NCBI GenBank assembly: GCA_951394405.1
Contig: OX596335.1
Span: 2,604,001 to 2,668,000 of the forward strand
Reading direction: 5' to 3'
DNA: 64,000 nt
Source: Coprinellus micaceus
Lineage: Eukaryota; Basidiomycota; Agaricomycetes; Agaricales; Psathyrellaceae
In this document: positions 32,197 through 45,277 of the stretch, piece after piece
Layout: each line of letters starts with the position of its first letter
Position numbering within the stretch: the stretch's first letter is position 1
Program-made: the position numbers and the translations under genes
The notes under the pieces: generated by a model
Databases searched by the model: none
Seen by the model: the letters and a program-made list of their open reading frames with translations, nothing else
Told to the model about the DNA's origin: nothing

Positions 32197-35100
32197 ATGA
32201 GCTCATCAGAGGAAGACTACGATGTTATCAGCTCAGGCTCCGATTTCGACGAGGTCGTCCCAGTGAAGAAGGTTGGTGCGTGAGGCACCTCATGTTCTGC
32301 CCATGCTGATGCGGTGCGTGTAGGCTGCGGCGAAAGGGAAAGCGCCAGCAAAGACGACAACGAAGGCACCTGCGAAGAGGACCGCAGCGACCGTTAAGAC
32401 CACGGCACCCAAGAAGAAGGCTCCGAAGAAGGCTGCTGATAGCGACGATGACAATGGAGCAAGTGACAACGAAGACATGGACGTGGACGAGCCAATATCC
32501 AGGGCATCGTCCTCTAGGGTTGCCAACGGCACAACAAACGGGACTTCGAAGAGGAAGACGGCGTCCGAAACTTATCAGAAAGTGTGTAACCCTTGACTGG
32601 TTTGCCCGCATACATTGACGCAACCGCGATTGCACTAGCTCACCCAACTGGAGCATATTCTCAAGCGACCAGACTCGTACATCGGCAGTGTGGAAACTAT
32701 CACCCAAACGATGTGGGCGTTCGATTCCGACACTAAGCGTATGGTTCACCGCGAAATCAAGTACGTCCCCGGTTTCTTCAAGATCGTAGACGAAATTTTG
32801 GTCAACGCAGCCGACAACAAGGTGGGGAAGCCGTTACAACTTGCTTGTTGTTCTGACCTGGACCTCACTGTATTAGATCAACGACTCGTCGATGGACTCC
32901 TTGAAAGTCAACATTGACGTCGAAGCGGGCACTATCTCCGTCTATAACAATGGACGCGGAATTCCCATTGAAATCCATTCCAAGGAGAAGATCTACATCC
33001 CCGAGCTGATCTTCGGTCACCTTCTCTCATCCTCCAACTATGATGACGACGAGAAGAAGCTCACTGGTGGTCGTAACGGTTACGGAGCCAAGCTTGCCAA
33101 CATATACTCGCACGAGTTCACCGTTGAGACTGCTGACAAGAACTCGCAGCAAAAGTACAAGCAGACGTGGTCGGACAATATGTCGAAGTGCGGCAAGGCA
33201 AAGATCACCAAGAACTCTAGGGGAGAGGAGTATACTAGGATAACCTTCCGGCCAGATCTGAAGCGTTTCGGAATGGACACCATCGACGACGACACCGTTG
33301 CCCTCCTAAAGAAGCGTGTTTATGACATGAGTGGAACCGTGAAAGACATCAAGGTCTTTCTCAACGACGAGCGCTTGAAGATCAAGAACTTCAAGCAATA
33401 CGTCGAGCTGTATGTTAGCTCGGCAGCGGAAGAGGCAGCAGAGAAGTCCGGTGGGGCAGCCCAACCCAAGGCGTCTGTTGTTTTCGAACAGATCAGCCCG
33501 AGGTGGGAAGTCGCATACGCACTGTCGGACGGCCAGTTCCAGCACGTCGCATTCGCGAACTCCATTGCCACCACCAAGGGTGGAACACACGTTAACTATA
33601 TCGCCGACCAGATCGCGAAGAACTTGATTGCGGCCGTCGGCAAGAAGAACAAGGGCGCTGCTGTCAAGGCTGCACAGATTAAGAATCATATGTGGCTCTT
33701 CGTCAACGCTCTCATCGAGAACCCGACCTTCGACAGTCAGACGAAGGAAACTTTGACTCTTCCGTCGAACAAGTTCGGCTCGAAACCCTCACTATCTGAA
33801 GACTTTTACAAGAAAGGTATTGTCACTTGAAATGTTTTTTTTTTTTTTTTATTTTTTTTTTTTTTTATTCTTCTCTTTTTTGCTGACCCGGATTCAGTCC
33901 AGAAGTCTGGAATCATCGACAACGTCCTCAACTGGGCGAAGTTCAAGGCGGACCAGCAGATCAAAAAGACTGACGGTACCAAGCGCAGCAGGTATATAGG
34001 GTCACCCAAGCTTCCCGCCTCTGCTCACCCCATTGTTCAGGCTTCTCGGTATCACGAAGCTTTCAGATGCCAATAACGCGGGCACAAAGAAGGCGAAGGA
34101 CTGTACCCTAATCTTGACTGAAGGTGACTCTGCCAAAGCGTTGGCAGTTGCGGGCCTGGGAGTTGTCGGGCGAGACAACTTCGGAGTGTTCCCCCTTCGC
34201 GGAAAGCTCCTCAATGTTCGCGAAGCCCGGCATGACCAGATCATGAAGAACGAGGAGATCCAGAACATTAAGAAGATCATGGGGCTTCAACACAATAAAG
34301 ATTACACTGATACGACCAGCCTGCGGTACGGTCGTCTCATGATCATGACTGATCAGGTATGTCGACAACCGTAGGGTTCGGGCATGACAGCATTAACTTG
34401 GGATCAGGATCACGATGGCTCGCACATCAAGGGTCTTCTTATAAACTTCCTCGATCACTTCTACCCTTCGCTACTCAAGATCCCCGACTTCCTCGTTGAA
34501 TTCGTCACCCCTATTGTTCGAGTAAGTGCTCCCTTTGGGATGAAGGCCTGTCAAGTTGCTGACTTCACATGTCCCCAGGTTCGTAGAGGAAAGCAGGTTA
34601 AAGATTTCTTCACCATCCCTGAATACGAGCAATGGCTGGAGGATACCCCCGATGGTCGCAAGTGGGAATCCAAGTACTACAAGGGTCTGGGTACCAGCAC
34701 CTCCGAAGACGCCAAAGGATATTTCAGCAAGATGGAAAAGCACATGATTCCCTTTTCTCCGATTCAGGCAGGAGACAGAGAGTTATTCGAGCTCGCCTTC
34801 AGCAAGAAGAAAGCCGATGACCGAAAGGAGTGGCTGAGGAACTTCAAGCCGGGTACCTTCCTCGACCACCGCCTAGAGGAAATACCGTACTCCGAGTTCA
34901 TCCACAAGGAGCTCATCCTCTTTTCTATGGCCGACAACATCCGTTCCATCCCCAGCATCTCTGACGGCCTGAAGCCCGGTCAACGCAAAGTCATCTGGGG
35001 TTGCTTCAAGCGCAAATTGAAGAAGGAAATCAAGGTTGCGCAGCTTGTCGGTTATATTTCTGAGCAGTCTGCCTACCACCACGGCGAACAAAGTTTGTCG

Positions 35101-37549
35101 ATGACCATCATTAACCTTGCCCAGGACTTCGTTGGAGCGAACAACCTTGCATTGCTCAACCCAGCCGGTCAATTCGGTACGCGTGAGACGGGCGGGAAGG
35201 ACGCCGCCGCGCCGCGTTACTTGTTTACCAATTCGAAGCCGATCAGTAGGATGGTGTTCCACCCCGCGGACGACCCCCTTCTCAACTATCTCAGGGATGA
35301 CGATACCCCGATCGAGCCTGAGTGGTATATGCCCATCTTGCCTATGGTTCTCGTTAACGGCGCCGAGGGCATTGGTACTGGTATGGCTACCCCGCATCTT
35401 GTACGATGAACGAAACATAATCTAACTCACTTCATAGGTTGGAGTACCAACATTCCACCCTTCAACCCTGTCGACATCGTTGCCAACATCCGGCGTATGA
35501 TGAAGGGCGAAGACCAGATGCCAATCCTCCCCTGGTGGCGTGGTTTCCGTGGTGAGGTCAAGGTCACTGGCAAGGGCAAGTACGAGATCTGCGGTGTGGC
35601 AAAGCGGACGGGCGACACCACCGTTGAGATTTCCGAGCTGCCCATTCATAAATGGACGCAGGCTTTTAAGGTGGAGTTGGAGGCCATGATAACCGGCGAG
35701 AAGGTCAAGGAGAAGAAGGACGATGACAAGGAGAACGAGAAGGATGAAGACGAGAAGGGCAAAAGGAAGGACACGAAGAAGGTTCAGGCGGGGTTGATCA
35801 AGGTCGGTGGCTTCATGATTGCGGTACATGTGCGCTCTAACGTCGTGCTTAGGACTTCAAAGAGCACCACGATAACCTGAACGTTCTATTTGAGGTGCAC
35901 ATGGACAAGAAAGACCTCGACAAGGCCCAGGAGAAGGGCTTGGTTGAGTTCTTTGGTCTCAGCAACAAGATGAGCACAACGAACATGATGCTCTTCGACT
36001 TTGACACCAAGATCAAGAAGTACGATAGCCCTGAGGAGGTCATCGAGGAGTTCTTCCCTATGCGCCTACAGTACTATCAGAAACGCAAGGTAAGCATCGA
36101 GTGAGATTGTCAGAGCAGAATTGAACCTCAACACGACCGATCCGATCAGGACTTCCTCGCGGGTGAGATCGAGACTGCGTTGACGAAGCTGCAGAACCAA
36201 ATTCGCTTCATCAAGATGATTATCGACAAGCAGCTTACCGTCAACAACCGCAGGAAGGCCGACATTGTAGCTGAGCTACGCAAGAAGGAGTTTGTTCCCT
36301 TCCCCAAGGCGGCCAAGCAGAAGGGTGCAGAAGAAGCTGACGAAGAGGACGACGACGACGAAGCTGCGGGTGCCGTTACCGACTTTGATTATTTGCTCGG
36401 CATGGCTATTTACAGCTTGACCCGGGAGAGGATCGAGAAGCTTGAGCGCCAGGCAGGGGAGAAGGAGGAAGAATTGTTGGCGATGCTCAAGAGAAGTCCC
36501 CATGACTTGTGGAATACCGACTTGGATAGGTTCTTGGATGAGTGGGAGGTGTGTAAGAATTGGCATGTATTATCGATTGACGCTAACCCTGTGTCAGAAC
36601 GATTGCAAGGAGTTTGAAGCAAAGGCAAACGACGATGCGGGGGGCAAAAAGAAGAAGCCGCAGAAGACCCTTAAGACGCGCAAGTCGATCGGCTTTTCCG
36701 CCAAGCGGGAAGACGACGACGACTTTGTCCCCATCAAAGCGGCTAACGGTGCGAGGAAGAAAGCCCCCGCGAAAGCGGGCCCGGCGAAGGTGGAGGACGA
36801 GGACTTTGGAGATATGAACGTGGACGAAAAGAAGAAGCCTGCGCCGAAGCGCCGCATCCCTACCAAAGGGAATCTCATCGAGGATGATGATGAAGACGAC
36901 GACGACGACCTTGTCGACGACTATGGGGGGCTGTCTGCACCGAAACCGGCACCGAAATCCAGTAAGGCGAAGGAGAAGGAGGAGGTGGTCGAGATAGATG
37001 ACGAGGAGAGCGAGCCGGTCAAAGCACTCCCCAGGAAGCCTGCTACGAAGAAGGTGGCGGCGAAGAAGGGCTCCGACGACGAGAGCGATGGGCCGCCGCT
37101 ACCCGCATTGAAAAAGAAAGTCCCTGCGAAGAAGGCCGCTAAGGAAGAATCCGACTCGGATATTGAGGTTGTGGCGAGCAAGAGCAAGGGCAAGGCGCCT
37201 GCCAAACGGAAGAGGTACGAATGGTTTGCGCTTCTCCAAAACTCCGGCTGACGTTGGATCCAGCCCTGCGATCGCTGACACGAGCGAGGATGAGGCAGTG
37301 AAGCCTGCCGCGAAAAGGTCGAAGCAGACGGCGATGACCGATTTCCTCAAGGCTCCACAGGCGCGCAAGATCTCCAAGAGCATGAAGCCCGCGTCGCCGC
37401 CGAAGAAGAAGAGGGCGACGAAGCTTGACGAGGACGATGACGAGGGACCGCGGCGGCCGGGACGTTCACGTTCTGCGGCGGTGAAGGAATACGTCGAGAT
37501 CGACAGCGACGAGGGCGGCGACGACAGCTTGTTCGTAGACGACGAGTAG
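32197..37549 (+). CDS. TOP2: DNA topoisomerase II
   Basis: About 1,500 residues. Acidic/basic N-terminal tail, GHKL ATPase domain (LEHILKRPDSYIGS, IVDEILVNAADNK, GRGIPIEIH, LTGGRNGYGAKLANIYSHEF), transducer, Toprim (LILTEGDSAKALAVAGL with PLRGKLLNVREA, and IMTDQDHDGSHIKGLLINFL holding the metal-binding DxDxD-type acidic residues), then the breakage-reunion domain with KYYKGLGTST and the active-site Tyr in AAPRYLFTN. The C-terminal third is Lys/Asp/Glu-rich and disordered with many KKxPAK blocks. ATG at 32197. One intron (33817-33897) carries near-pure T tracts. It resolves DNA tangles in replication and mitosis in the nucleus. Confidence 0.97.
33835..33866 (+). repeat. Poly(T) tract in a TOP2 intron
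   Basis: T16-A-T15 inside the 81 nt intron, serving as an extreme polypyrimidine tract before gctgac and attcag. Confidence 0.9.
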
Positions 37550-37603
37550 ATTTGGAGTGACGTCATGTATATACCCGTCCGAATTCAATTGCGTGAGAAA
37601 AGT

Positions 37604-40600
37604 ATGGAGGGCTTCTTCTCCTCACCCCATCATGGCACCAACCACCTTCCCCAACACGTCGATGCCTTTGCACGCGCCATCGCCGCACGGCCCCTGAACA
37701 TGCCCCCAGCCATTGTCCTCCCATCGAGCTCATCGACCCCCACAGCGACCACGCCCCGCCCAGCACCCCCGACCCCCCCTTCCGCTACTGCCTTCGCCGC
37801 CGTTCCTCCCACCGCCCTCGATCCATGGCTCAACGACCCCGATACCCTCATCCTCGACATCCGACCATCAGGGGCATATGCCTCAGCCCGCGTTCCAGGC
37901 TCCGTCTCGCTCTCAGCGCCTTCGACGTTGCTCAAGCGTCCTTCAGTCCCGCTCCGGAGCCTATCAAACATGCTTCCGCCACGCAGTGCTAAGCGCTTCT
38001 CCACCTGGCCCTCTGCAAAGCGCATCATGGTCTATGACGCAGATACCGCAGCTATTCCCGAGAACTCCAATATATTCGGCCTTCTGAGAAAGTTCCAGAA
38101 TGACGGTTTCAAGGGGGAGATGGCCTGGCTTCGGGGTGGATTCCATTCGGTGTGGAGAGAGAGAAAGGAGCTTGTCGACACCAACCCGCCTACCCCAGAT
38201 ACAGAGGAAGACGATGATTCAGGCGAATCCTCCTCTCATCAAGCCCAGTCGTCCATTCTCCGACCTCGTCTCCTTTCCTCCACCGCATTCACCCATTCCT
38301 CGACCCTTCTGGGCAATTCTCCACATTCTAACTCAAAGCGAGGGCCATTGACGCTCAGAAACGCCCAGCCATCCTCCTCAGCCCATCATCCTGCCGCTAA
38401 TCCATTCTTCGACGCCATTCGCCAGAATGTCGAGCTTTCCCACGGAATCACAGAGCGGATCCCTCTCCAGCTTCCTCGCCGCGTTCGCCACAGGTTAGAT
38501 GACCTCGACTTCGTTCCTTGGCTCCAGAGAATTGCAAAAATTGCCGGCAGACCCACTCCTCACACCCTCCCGCTACCGTCTGATGCTTCCTCTGAAGACG
38601 ACACAGAGGTCCCTCTATCTGGCGATCATTACGCGGACGCCCTCGCAAACCAATTTTATCAGATTGAGCTTGCAGAACAGCGGCGATTGATGAATATCAT
38701 GCAGCACCATTCGCAGGAGAGCGGCGTAGTTGTGGTGGAGGAGAACAAGGAGACCAAGGGCAATGGGTTCCCATACAGCATCACGGCTGGAGTGGAGAAG
38801 GGAGCCAAGAATAGGTATGTGTAGCGTTTCCCTTTTGTACTCTCTGAATTTATATGCCCCAGATACCGACATATCTGGCCATTCGAGCACGCTCGGGTCA
38901 AGCTCCAGGCTAAGGATGACGACTACGTCAACGCTTCTCATGTCCAGCCTCTGTTCACCGACAAACGCTATATCGCCACGCAAGGACCTCTGCCTGCAAC
39001 ATATGTTGACTTCTGGACGTGAGTTTTCGCCGGTCTCCTTTCATTAGCGTCGTCGTCATCTATTTTTCATGTCAAGGTTGTGCTGGGAACAAAACGTCCA
39101 TGTCATCGTCATGCTCACCCGGGAAGTCGAAGGCGCTATGGTGAAATGTGGCTCGTACTGGTCGGACCATGAATACGGCCCATTGAGGTTACGTCTCGTC
39201 TCAACAAGCCAGACGCACGCCACCACGGAACCTGAAGAGCCAACCGGTTTTTTCTCAGCTCATCCCGCTGTTCCCTCTCGTCCCCCTACCGCTGTTTCGT
39301 CAACTCCTCGGAAAGAATATCATTATAACCAGGGCGCAACTGTTCGGCGTGTGTTTGAGCTCACCCATACTGGCTATGGGGGCGCCAAACCGCGGAAAAT
39401 CGTTCATCTGCAGTACCTGGACTGGCCCGATATGAATGTCCCAGACGACCCCCGTGGCGTTTTGGGCTTGATCAAACGAGTCGACGAAGCTGTTGCCGAG
39501 GTACCGAGAGAGGAGGCTTCGTCAGTGGAAGCAACTGATTCGCAGTTCGACCCCGAAACGGGGATCTCGGTTCAGGCTCTGAGGAGGAATAGTCCCGTTC
39601 TACTCCACTGCAGCGCTGGCGTTGGTAGAACTGGTGGGTTCATTGTCGTGGACTCAATACTGGATGCAATCCGCAGGGAGCTCAAGCAGAGGAAGGGCAT
39701 GTCAGCGTCCCCGGCTGACCCTATGGATGTTGTTCCCGGCGGGCAAACATTGTCGTCGGGTCATACCATCCACGTCCCTGTCGTCGAAAACCCGTTCTCA
39801 GCATCTATGGACGTGGATGTCGACGAAAGTGAACCTCCCCCTCTGACTGAAGTGTCTGAGACCTCGATCGACTTTCCCCGTGATGCCTTCGCTCGCACCG
39901 ACACGCTGAAGTGGGCAGAAGACGTGGGCGCCGAGACGTCGTATGGGACGGACCTACCAGAAGGGTCTCAAGCGGTCGACGGACCAGCCATGCCTTCCTT
40001 GGACGGCGCTGCTTCTTACTCAAGATCGTCAAGCTCTGAGGACTCGTCGGCAGGGGAGAACACTCCTAGCAGTACTCAGGGAGTCCATGGATCGTCCTCG
40101 CTGGCTACTTCTATTTCCTCTGGCGCACCCACCAAGTTCAACGGTGTACCTTTCTTCGGCAAGTCTGTCATCGATCATCACAGGGAAAGGACAACATCGG
40201 CGCCTGTCCCCATTGGGCCACCGAAGAAGCGGGTTCCACCATCCCTCAGCCTTGGATTGGGGCAGCTGCAGCCCAACGGAACCAGTTCAACGCCCTCGTT
40301 TTCTACCACCCCTAGCATGCAACGAAATTCTTTTACAACCACGTCTTTCGCTATCAACTCCCCTCATTCTCTGTCATTACATCCTCGAGCCACGACATCT
40401 ATCCCTTCTCCACTGCCCGCCTCAAACCCTACCCAATCACCACCCAACTATCCCCAGGCCCCCCGCCCTCTCCATGTCGAGGGATCTCCCTTACCGTTGA
40501 GCTCCTCGAGGGACCCAATCTGGGCTATTGTTCAGGACATGCGGGAGCAGCGGATGAGTCTATGCCAGAGCCTGCGGCAATACGTCTTTGTGCATAAAAC

Positions 40601-41198
40601 CATCATCGAGGGAGCGCTCATGGTACTGGACGAGGAGACGGGCTCAGGGACAAGTGAAGACGCTTTCGTGAGCTCGATCGACATGAGTCGTATTCGAGAT
40701 CGCGTCGTCCAACCGCGAACGGCTCCTTCAAGGTTCTCCTCGCAGCCCACCCGATCTTCCCAGTCCAGGTCTTCGTCTGTGTCGTCCAGGCGTTTCCCTT
40801 CGACATCCCCTTCTCAACGCAGAAGGAAGGGTTCGTCATCAAGGTGTCAATCCCCCTCTCCGACCGAGTCATCGTCGTCGTCACGACATCCCATCCCCCC
40901 GCTTCTGTTTCAGCAAGCTTTATCAATGGAGTCCCTGTCGTCAGCGGCGTCATCGCACGGAAAGAGGAGTGCGAGTCCAACGGAACTGCGGAAGGAAGGG
41001 ATGCAGGGCGAGATGTTGTTGTCGAAGAGACCAAGTATGAAGAGGAAAAGGGAGGTGGTACACGCAGGCAGTGAGACGGATGAGAACATTCCAAGTTCAG
41101 ACATCGTCGGCGTGCTCCCAACCCCTTCCGCCAACCCTTCTTCTGTCGTGGCCCAAATCCCGACTGGTACTATCCCTGTTCCACGCATGGCACACTAA
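37604..41198 (+). CDS. Rhodanese plus protein tyrosine phosphatase (Pyp-like)
   Basis: About 1,150 residues, three exons. Residues about 80-190: rhodanese/Cdc25-like domain ([47 protein letters not shown]) with no clear catalytic Cys. After a Ser-rich linker comes the phosphatase domain: [61 protein letters not shown] (WPD loop) and active site [10 protein letters not shown] (Cys at 39610-39612). The domain is interrupted by roughly 300 disordered residues before its last helix ([20 protein letters not shown]). A rhodanese-PTP order matches S. pombe Pyp1/Pyp2, which dephosphorylate the Sty1 MAPK; that substrate is inference. Another ATG at 37565 is in frame. Confidence 0.88.
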
Positions 41199-41961
41199 TC
41201 AAGCAAACCACCTCCATCCTTCACTATCGCATTGCATTTCCACCACGGGCCCATATTTATACGCTACGCGCTCTTGTATAACTCGATCATCCTACTTCCT
41301 CCCTCTACGCCAGCCAAAGTCTTCATTTGATCAGCCCTTTCTCCTTCTAGGAAGCCAGCCAATCGCGTAGGGATGCCATTGTACGATTTACATCTTCTCT
41401 CCACCTTGCATAATTTCCTGTTCTCCACATTTGCGCGTGTTGGAGAGTAGACGTGAGCTGCTTACAAATCGCAGCGCCCACACAAGCCATCACTGGTTAA
41501 GTACACCGTCTTCTCGTCACAGGCCTCACGGCGCGTTGCACACTGTGACTGTACGACATGCAAAGACGATGAGAACAGGGGGAAGCAAACGGGGACGGAG
41601 CAAACCATGGCCCCAAATGGGTTCTAGACCAGATTTTGGGAACCAGGTTTTGAGTCGCCTTTTTACCCAATCTAGACGCCAACAGTTGAGCAGAACGGTC
41701 GCTGCCTTCGGCCATACAGCCCCTGTGCGAACAAAAGGTCATTGCGCCCACTTCTTGCGCTCACATTGCATCTGACGTTTACGTACCCGGGACTGCGCTC
41801 TACTTACCTTAGGAGTGGAGAACAATCACGAACTGTTTTGGCTTTGTGCCATTGTGATTTGAGCACGCTTCGGGCCAGGCTGGACACGCCGTTAACGTGT
41901 TTCTTAACGGCCACCTCCCTCGCTTTCCTCTTCCCTTCCTCGGCACCTTCGCCGCAGCGCG
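41199..41961. other. Intergenic region upstream of the WW-domain gene
   Basis: No gene supported. Pyrimidine-rich tracts and short frames only; it contains the 3' end of the phosphatase gene and the promoter of the next gene. Confidence 0.5.
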
Positions 41962-44779
41962 ATGGCTTCCCTTCAAGCATATATTCCACCAATCAATCCA
42001 GACAGCAGGCCATTACCAGTTGGGTGGACGCAACATTATGATCCCCAGTGAGTTTGGGCGCTTGTTGGGCGATTCGAACATTGTGCTCACCGTTAGCACG
42101 TTCCGCAGAAGAAGCCTGTGGTAAGGGTATATTTACTACCGCACATGACCTACACTCACATTTGTATAGGATTTACCTGGACATGAACGTTCTCCCTCCT
42201 ATAGCATCACTTATCCATCCCGCTGGTTCCATGAACAACCCTCTCCCTATCGTACCCTCTCCGTCCAGCTCAAGTGCGTCTCCAGACCCACCGGGATTGG
42301 CACAGTCATCAGCTACAGCATATACGAGCGCAATACAAGCACATGGCGAGCGACAGGAAAAGACGCTGGCACAGCAACTTTACTGGAGCGCCTTATCTCA
42401 CAAACCCAAGCAACCAAGTGTATCGGGCGGCTCGCCGTCCCCTGATTACCTCACGGAGGACGCAGCTCCTGCCTATAGCTCAGCGGATCCCTCGACTTTC
42501 GCCAGTGCGCCCATTGCTGGGTCCCTCGCGGCAACGGGCGCTAATTGTTCGATAGCATCTGGCGCAGCGCCCACACACGTGTCTCATCCATCTACCAGTA
42601 GCACAAGCAGCAGTCTTCGACGACCTCTACCGCCCCCGCCTTCAACAAGATCTCATCCCTCCTCTCCGCCCCAGGCTCCCCTTTCACCTCCCATTCCCCC
42701 ACCACCTTTTCCTGAGGACATCAAAGGTCTCGTGCAGCCTACACCCCTCAAGGCAGCCAACGGGCACTTTCATGACGGAGACCGAGGGAATCTAGCTAAC
42801 GCTTTACTTCAGGCGATTCCTGAGCTAGACACGCCTCTACCTTCCACCAGCGCAATTCGCGAGCATCGGTATATTGCGCAACAGGCAAGTGGGTTAAGAT
42901 CCAAGCCTCCCAGTTACTCGACGGCCACCCGGCCATTGACTCTGAGGAATAGGACTGCAACGCGACCTTCGCCTTTACCCATAAACGACGAGATAATGAG
43001 CTCAGCAGCCTTCCCCTCCAACACCGCCTGGGCACTTGCCAACGAGCTCACTGCCCAGCGCGTGTCCGAACCGCAAGACGACTCCGATCTCATTCCTCCC
43101 GATTCTGCTGCTACAGTCTCGCCTCATACGTCTCCGGTATATGTCTCCGGCATTCCTGATGAGCCTATCCCTATGCCACAGTCACGGGTGTCCACGCCTA
43201 GTCTACCCCCGCTTCCCCTGTCACCAACGATCACGGTCGATGAGTGCGCGAACTCGCCATCGAATCCCGCGCATTCTCCGACGCCTTCTCCTCCTCAAGA
43301 AGTGACAGTGTCGCCTGTACCCGGGACGCAAAAGGTTCCGTCTGAAGTGCCTAAAAAACCTGTAAGTCTACTCGGCCAGCCAACTTGTGTACCTCTCATG
43401 TTGAATACATTACCCAAATCCAGCCCCGAAACGCATTTGTCCCTGCTCAAATCATGGCTATCGCCAACCGAAATATGCAAGCTGCCACTACTCAGGACCC
43501 GGACGCTACCTTTGAAAGTATGATCCCAAATCATACTTCCCCACTTCCTCTCCCTTCCGTACCCTTCGCCGTCCCAGTCGAACGATATCCCATTCGTGAC
43601 ATAGAACTGAGTGCTGGTGATGGTTTAGCATTGTCAGACCCGCCGAACTGGCCTTCCTTCGCTCCCTCTCCGTCCCCGATGGATTCTCAGTCGTCCTTCG
43701 GCCACGATGCCAATCCGGCGGCGTCATCGTCGAGAAACCTGCCGCGGTTGGTGTCGAACCGCGACTCCGGCTATGTAGAGGTGCCACCCAGCTCTTCATT
43801 CTCTGCTTTGGGTCTCGCCTCCGGCGCTGGGACCAAAAAGGAATCGGGGATGGGAGGTAAGTTCAAGAAATTAGGCTTCGGACTCGGCAAGGCCGCGGGC
43901 AAAGGGTTCGCTGCGTTGAAACGACCATCGGCGATGGCGTCCTCTACTAGTTTGGATGTATACGGGGACGGGAGGGCTGAAGCGAGCAGCTCAGATCTTG
44001 GGTTTTCGGTGGATAAAAGGCTTCCGACACCCCCTCCCCATACGTCTGCCTTTTCGACTGAGCGCCTGCCTTCTCTTATCGAAAATGTGAAAATCGCGTC
44101 ACCCACGCTCAGTGCCATCCCCCTGCCTTCCGATGAAAACGGTCCCAACCCTCCAACACCTCAAGCTCCCTCCAGGCCCCGATCTCTTTATGCTCAATCG
44201 AACTCTGCTCCTACCTACCATCGGATGTCCTATTCACATGAACGGCCCCCACCACTACCCACCCACCCTAGCCGAGACCTCCAATCCTTCCTCGATATCA
44301 CGCCTCGAGAATCTGATGCTGGCAGGAACGCCAGCCTGGGTCAGGGACCGCGCAACGGCACAGGGTTATCAGCCAGAAGCTCTGAATCTCGCAGCATCCA
44401 CTCAGACGAGTCCTCGCGTTCGAGTAAGAGACTCCCTCAACCGAGCTCGATCTATGGGGATTCGGGGCCATCTCAGAGGGGTAGGAACGCGGCGAATATA
44501 CTGGCGAGCCTTGGCCCGCAGTTAGGACCGGACCCTCCTCGGCAGTATATGACCGCCAAAGCAGCGAATCTGACAGCACACCTTGGGGCGCTAATACCAC
44601 AGCATCCTCCGCTGCAGGCGTGGGCCCGTTCGTCGGGGACGAATTCGAACCACTCGACGTCGAGCATATCGTCAACATCGAACACCGCCAACAAGGCTAT
44701 GATAATGTTCCATCCTCCCCATTGGGGTCAAAATGGTTTGGACAAGCGGTCGCACAGATCTGGTGGTTCTGGTAGGTAG
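41962..44779 (+). CDS. WW-domain protein with long disordered tail
   Basis: Starts MASLQAYIPPINPDSRPLPV. Three small 5' exons encode a fungal-type short WW domain: RPLPVGWTQHYDP / QRSLW / IYLDMNVLPPIASLIHPAG; the first Trp is present, while the second WW position is Leu, so ligand binding may be altered. The middle exon (42109-42120) is only 12 nt. The remainder (about 800 residues) is Ser/Pro-rich with PPPPS runs, one Gly/Lys patch (GKFKKLGFGLGKAAGKGFAA) that could bind membrane, and ends HRSGGSGR. Scaffold role is a guess. The last intron is at about 43363-43423. Confidence 0.75.
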
Positions 44780-45277
44780 TCCTGTTATTAGTGTCCATTG
44801 ACACCCTTCTGTAGTCCATACTAGATATTGGTGTACCAGGATCGACACCAGGACTGGCCTCTGGAAATTGCATACAAATTCATTATAGCGTCCTAGAATT
44901 GGATAGAATACAGATAGTGCAATGAAGACGATATGGCCACCAGACAGCAGCTTCCGTAGCAGTCATAGCGAGCGACCTCTTCAGGATTGCGTTGGGGGTA
45001 AATGGGTGGTAAAATAGAGTGGCGGGTCTATGTGCGGCAGAATGCGGGTAATGGATACATAGCGTTGCAGTTGATAAGATTACAATAGTCGTTAGCCAAG
45101 CGAAGCGAGTTGGGGCCAGACGGTCTGTCGGTCGGCGCGATGAGTGGGCGATCGAGAATAGTGGTGTTACGTATAGAGGACAGGAGGTGGACACGATCGG
45201 AGGTATGAAGCGTCCGGAGTGTGGAAGGCGCGGTGAACGGGAAGGAGACAGGCAGCAGGAATGAGCCAGACAAAGGA
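44780..45277. other. Convergent 3' intergenic region
   Basis: Between the ends of the WW gene and ISA1. No coding features supported; minus-strand frames here are the ISA1 3' region in other frames. Confidence 0.5.

Noticed and set aside
33835..33866. Poly(T) as an antisense retroposon tail in TOP2
   Set aside because: No target duplication flanks it and it sits exactly at the polypyrimidine tract of a well-placed intron.
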